Part shown: piece after piece, positions 62,262-64,000 of the stretch
Layout of the letters: every line of letters starts with the position of its first letter
How positions within the stretch are numbered: the first letter of the stretch is position 1
Program-made: the position numbers and the translations under genes
The notes under the pieces: model-generated
Seen by the model: only the letters and a program-made list of their open reading frames with translations
The model's database searches: none
Told to the model about the DNA's origin: nothing
Assembly: GCA_023957755.1 (NCBI GenBank)
Contig: JAMLGT010000005.1
Coordinates: 1 to 64,000, forward strand
Length of the DNA stretch: 64,000 nucleotides
Reading direction: 5' to 3'
DNA from: Chitinophagaceae bacterium
GTDB lineage: Bacteria > Bacteroidota > Bacteroidia > Chitinophagales > Chitinophagaceae

Positions 62262-63218
62262 ATGAAACAGATATACGTTCTTTTAGTAATGGCTTCTTTG
62301 CTGTTTGTAGGTTGCAGTTCTTCATACAGAACTATGCAGACACCGGATGATGTATATTATTCACCCGGCATATCGGCAGATAATGAAGAATATGTAAATC
62401 TTTCCAATCGCAGCGATGGAGACCGGTATTACGACAGGAACGGTGATTATCTGGAAGATTTGGAAATCAGGCGGGCAATCAGGAATCCGATATACAGGCC
62501 ATCTATTTCATTAGGTTTTAATATTGGCTCGCCATATTATGGTTTTGGCAGCCCGTTTTATTCACCCTTTGGGTCTCCATTTTATTCTCCCTTCAGCTAT
62601 TCATACTCTCCATTATATGGGGCGTATTTTAATCCTTTCTCCCCTTTCAGCATGGGATATACAGGATTTTTGGGAAATTCATTTGGCTATAATCCTTATG
62701 GATACGCCGGGTATTATGGCTATAACCCGGTTGTAGCGGGTTACTATACAGGGCACTCATATTATCCGGGCTATAATACCGGTATAGGGATAATCAGAAA
62801 CAGGGATAACGGCCCCAGAACGGGCAATACAATAAGAATTCAACCACAAAACAGCACACCCGGTGTGGCACCTCGTACCGGTTCAGGCGGAGCTACTATA
62901 GCACCGGTGCGGACTATGATATCTTCCGGCAGGAACACAGGTATCAGAAGTGAATTAAATAACCCGTCAGTTGACAGGAGAAGCAATAATGTATTACGTA
63001 AAATTTTCTCTCCAGCAAACAGCGGAAACAGAGACAGGGATATCTTCAGGAGCGATAGAAGAAGTAATTCCTCAATATTTATTCCTAACGAAAGGAGTTC
63101 GAACAACAACAGAGTAGAGACCAACACAAGAACCTTTGAAAGGAATAATAACACCACTCCTCCGTCCACAAATAATTCAAGAAGCAATAATAGCAGCACA
63201 CCTATTAGGAAGTTCTGA
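62262..63218 (+). CDS. Low-complexity lipoprotein
   Basis: A 318-residue lipoprotein (LLVMASLLFVGCSSSYRTM, Cys18). A short acidic part (DEEYVNLSNRSDGDRYYDRN-like) is followed by a Gly/Tyr/Phe/Pro-rich region (GFGSPFYSPFGSPFYSPF, NPYGYAGYYGYNPVVAG) and a basic Asn/Ser/Arg-rich tail (RRSNSSIFIPNERSSNNN). Such compositions are seen in outer-membrane or matrix proteins of Bacteroidota. No family assigned. It is 80 bases upstream of an outer membrane protein on the same strand. Confidence 0.7.
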   Translation: MKQIYVLLVMASLLFVGCSSSYRTMQTPDDVYYSPGISADNEEYVNLSNRSDGDRYYDRNGDYLEDLEIRRAIRNPIYRPSISLGFNIGSPYYGFGSPFYSPFGSPFYSPFSYSYSPLYGAYFNPFSPFSMGYTGFLGNSFGYNPYGYAGYYGYNPVVAGYYTGHSYYPGYNTGIGIIRNRDNGPRTGNTIRIQPQNSTPGVAPRTGSGGATIAPVRTMISSGRNTGIRSELNNPSVDRRSNNVLRKIFSPANSGNRDRDIFRSDRRSNSSIFIPNERSSNNNRVETNTRTFERNNNTTPPSTNNSRSNNSSTPIRKF

Positions 63219-63298
63219 TATTTTTAAAGGCACGGTTTTACAGCATCTTTTCACCTGGCAGCATTACCTGCCCCAAGACACTCACAATATTACCCTTT

Positions 63299-64000
63299 AT
63301 GAAAAGAATTATTGCATCTTTAGCAGTATTGTTTATCCTGCCCAGTGCCTACTGTCAGGACGCTACTGATGCCCTCCGGTATTCGTATATGACAGGCCAG
63401 GGAGGCACTGCCCGAAACCAGGCATTGGGAGGAGCAGGAGTTTCGCTGGGTGGTGAGTTTACGAATCTATTCATCAATCCTGCCGGGCTGGGTTACTTCA
63501 AGACTGGGGATATCGTTATCTCTCCTACCTATCGGTATAACAGCAATGAATCAAAATATCTGACAAACATGGCTACTGCCCAAAGCAGCAAGATGACCAT
63601 TGGCACTTCAGGTATTCTTTTTTCTAATCCCAGGAATTATGGCAAGGTGAGAAGTGTCACTGTGGGATTGGGCGTAAACCGGCTTGCAGACTTTAATAAT
63701 GAGATAGCATACCGGGGGGTAAATACATTATCATCCTACTCAGAAAAATTCCTTGAGGAGCTGATTAATAATCAGGTTACTGACCCAAATAAAGCTGCAC
63801 AAGACTATCCGTTTGGCACAAGCATGGCTTTTAACACCTACCTGATTGATACAGTACTGGATAGTAATGGTGACCTTATTGGATATCGGAGTCTTGCCAA
63901 TCCTGCCTTTGGATTAGCCCAATCTATGTCAGTACAGACAACAGGTAGGATGACAGAAGCTTCGGTAGGTATAGGTGTAAACCTTTCAGATAAGTGGTAT
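63299..64000 (+). CDS. Outer membrane protein, OmpP1/FadL-like, cut by window end
   Basis: The frame from ATG 63299 is open to the window end (234 codons). It starts with a signal peptide (KRIIASLAVLFILPSAYCQ) and then TDALRYSYMTGQGGTARNQA, LGGAGVSLGGEFTNLFINPA and GLGYFKTGDIVISPTYRYNS, the plug-and-barrel start of FadL-like transporters of hydrophobic compounds. Beta-strand alternation follows. The C-terminus is missing, so the barrel size is unknown. Confidence 0.82.
   Translation, partial: MKRIIASLAVLFILPSAYCQDATDALRYSYMTGQGGTARNQALGGAGVSLGGEFTNLFINPAGLGYFKTGDIVISPTYRYNSNESKYLTNMATAQSSKMTIGTSGILFSNPRNYGKVRSVTVGLGVNRLADFNNEIAYRGVNTLSSYSEKFLEELINNQVTDPNKAAQDYPFGTSMAFNTYLIDTVLDSNGDLIGYRSLANPAFGLAQSMSVQTTGRMTEASVGIGVNLSDKWY

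Noticed and set aside
1-64000. tRNA and rRNA genes
   Set aside because: No TTCGA-type T-arm with a matching acceptor stem and no rRNA core sequence was recognised in any intergenic gap by eye; a covariance search would settle it.

Overview
The window looks like a chromosomal segment of a Bacteroidota bacterium, most likely near the Chitinophagales. The reasons are TAnnTTTG promoter boxes with short leaders, many short lipoproteins, the bacillithiol deacetylase BshB1, Bacteroidota-restricted families (DUF4294, DUF6249, DUF5362 and DUF6580 types), a fused E1 alpha/beta dehydrogenase, an archaeal-type ProRS and a CcmF/CcmE pair. No tRNA or rRNA gene, prophage or CRISPR array was seen.

Bases 1-18053 are an exopolysaccharide/capsule cluster on the plus strand: family 2 and family 4-like glycosyltransferases, two FkbM methyltransferases, a Gfo/Idh/MocA oxidoreductase and a polytopic polymerase-like protein. 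Its middle (about 4.5-9.0 kb) is decayed or badly sequenced. It holds frameshifted copies of an oxidoreductase, a methyltransferase, a Trm112-like protein and a glycosyltransferase, a 44-codon glycosyltransferase remnant, and a frameshifted RAYT-type transposase surrounded by REP-like palindromes. The broken glycosyltransferase pair repeats the order of the intact pair that follows at 9135-11855. Bases 18195-22198 continue the theme with an exosortase-family protein, a NodU/CmcH carbamoyltransferase, a family 2 glycosyltransferase and a CpsB/YwqE-type tyrosine phosphatase.

Bases 22210-42731 are mostly housekeeping: a divergent GAPDH, cdsA, a CPBP protease, dusB, tadA, an ECF sigma factor with its membrane partner, superoxide dismutase, gyrA, a TPR protein, a beta-lactamase-like lipoprotein, an E1 fusion, an M42 peptidase, a LuxE-like enzyme, msrA and an SGNH hydrolase. 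Bases 42840-46094 form a tight four-gene operon (methyltransferase, polytopic membrane protein, UbiA-type phosphoribosyltransferase, HAD phosphatase) that looks like a lipid-linked pentose pathway. Bases 46091-57330 hold bshB1, the cytochrome c maturation genes ccmF and ccmE (with a Cys-type heme ligand), an S41 peptidase, a beta carbonic anhydrase and a SulP transporter. Bases 57676-64000 hold a duplicated small lipoprotein, proS and envelope proteins.

Four kinds of intergenic repeat are conspicuous: (R1) a GC-rich repeat with a CCCCTCC/GGAGGGG hairpin and a CGGGGTGGTC end; (R2) GCTCAGCATGAC repeats; (R3) hairpins with 8-bp stems and 6-nt loops whose stem sequence covaries, grouped in clusters at 16.5, 23.4, 57.4 and 58.0-59.5 kb; and the RAYT-linked REPs at 4.8-8.9 kb. 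The RAYT/REP set, the covarying hairpin clusters and the UbiA/HAD operon are the most rewarding places to look further.
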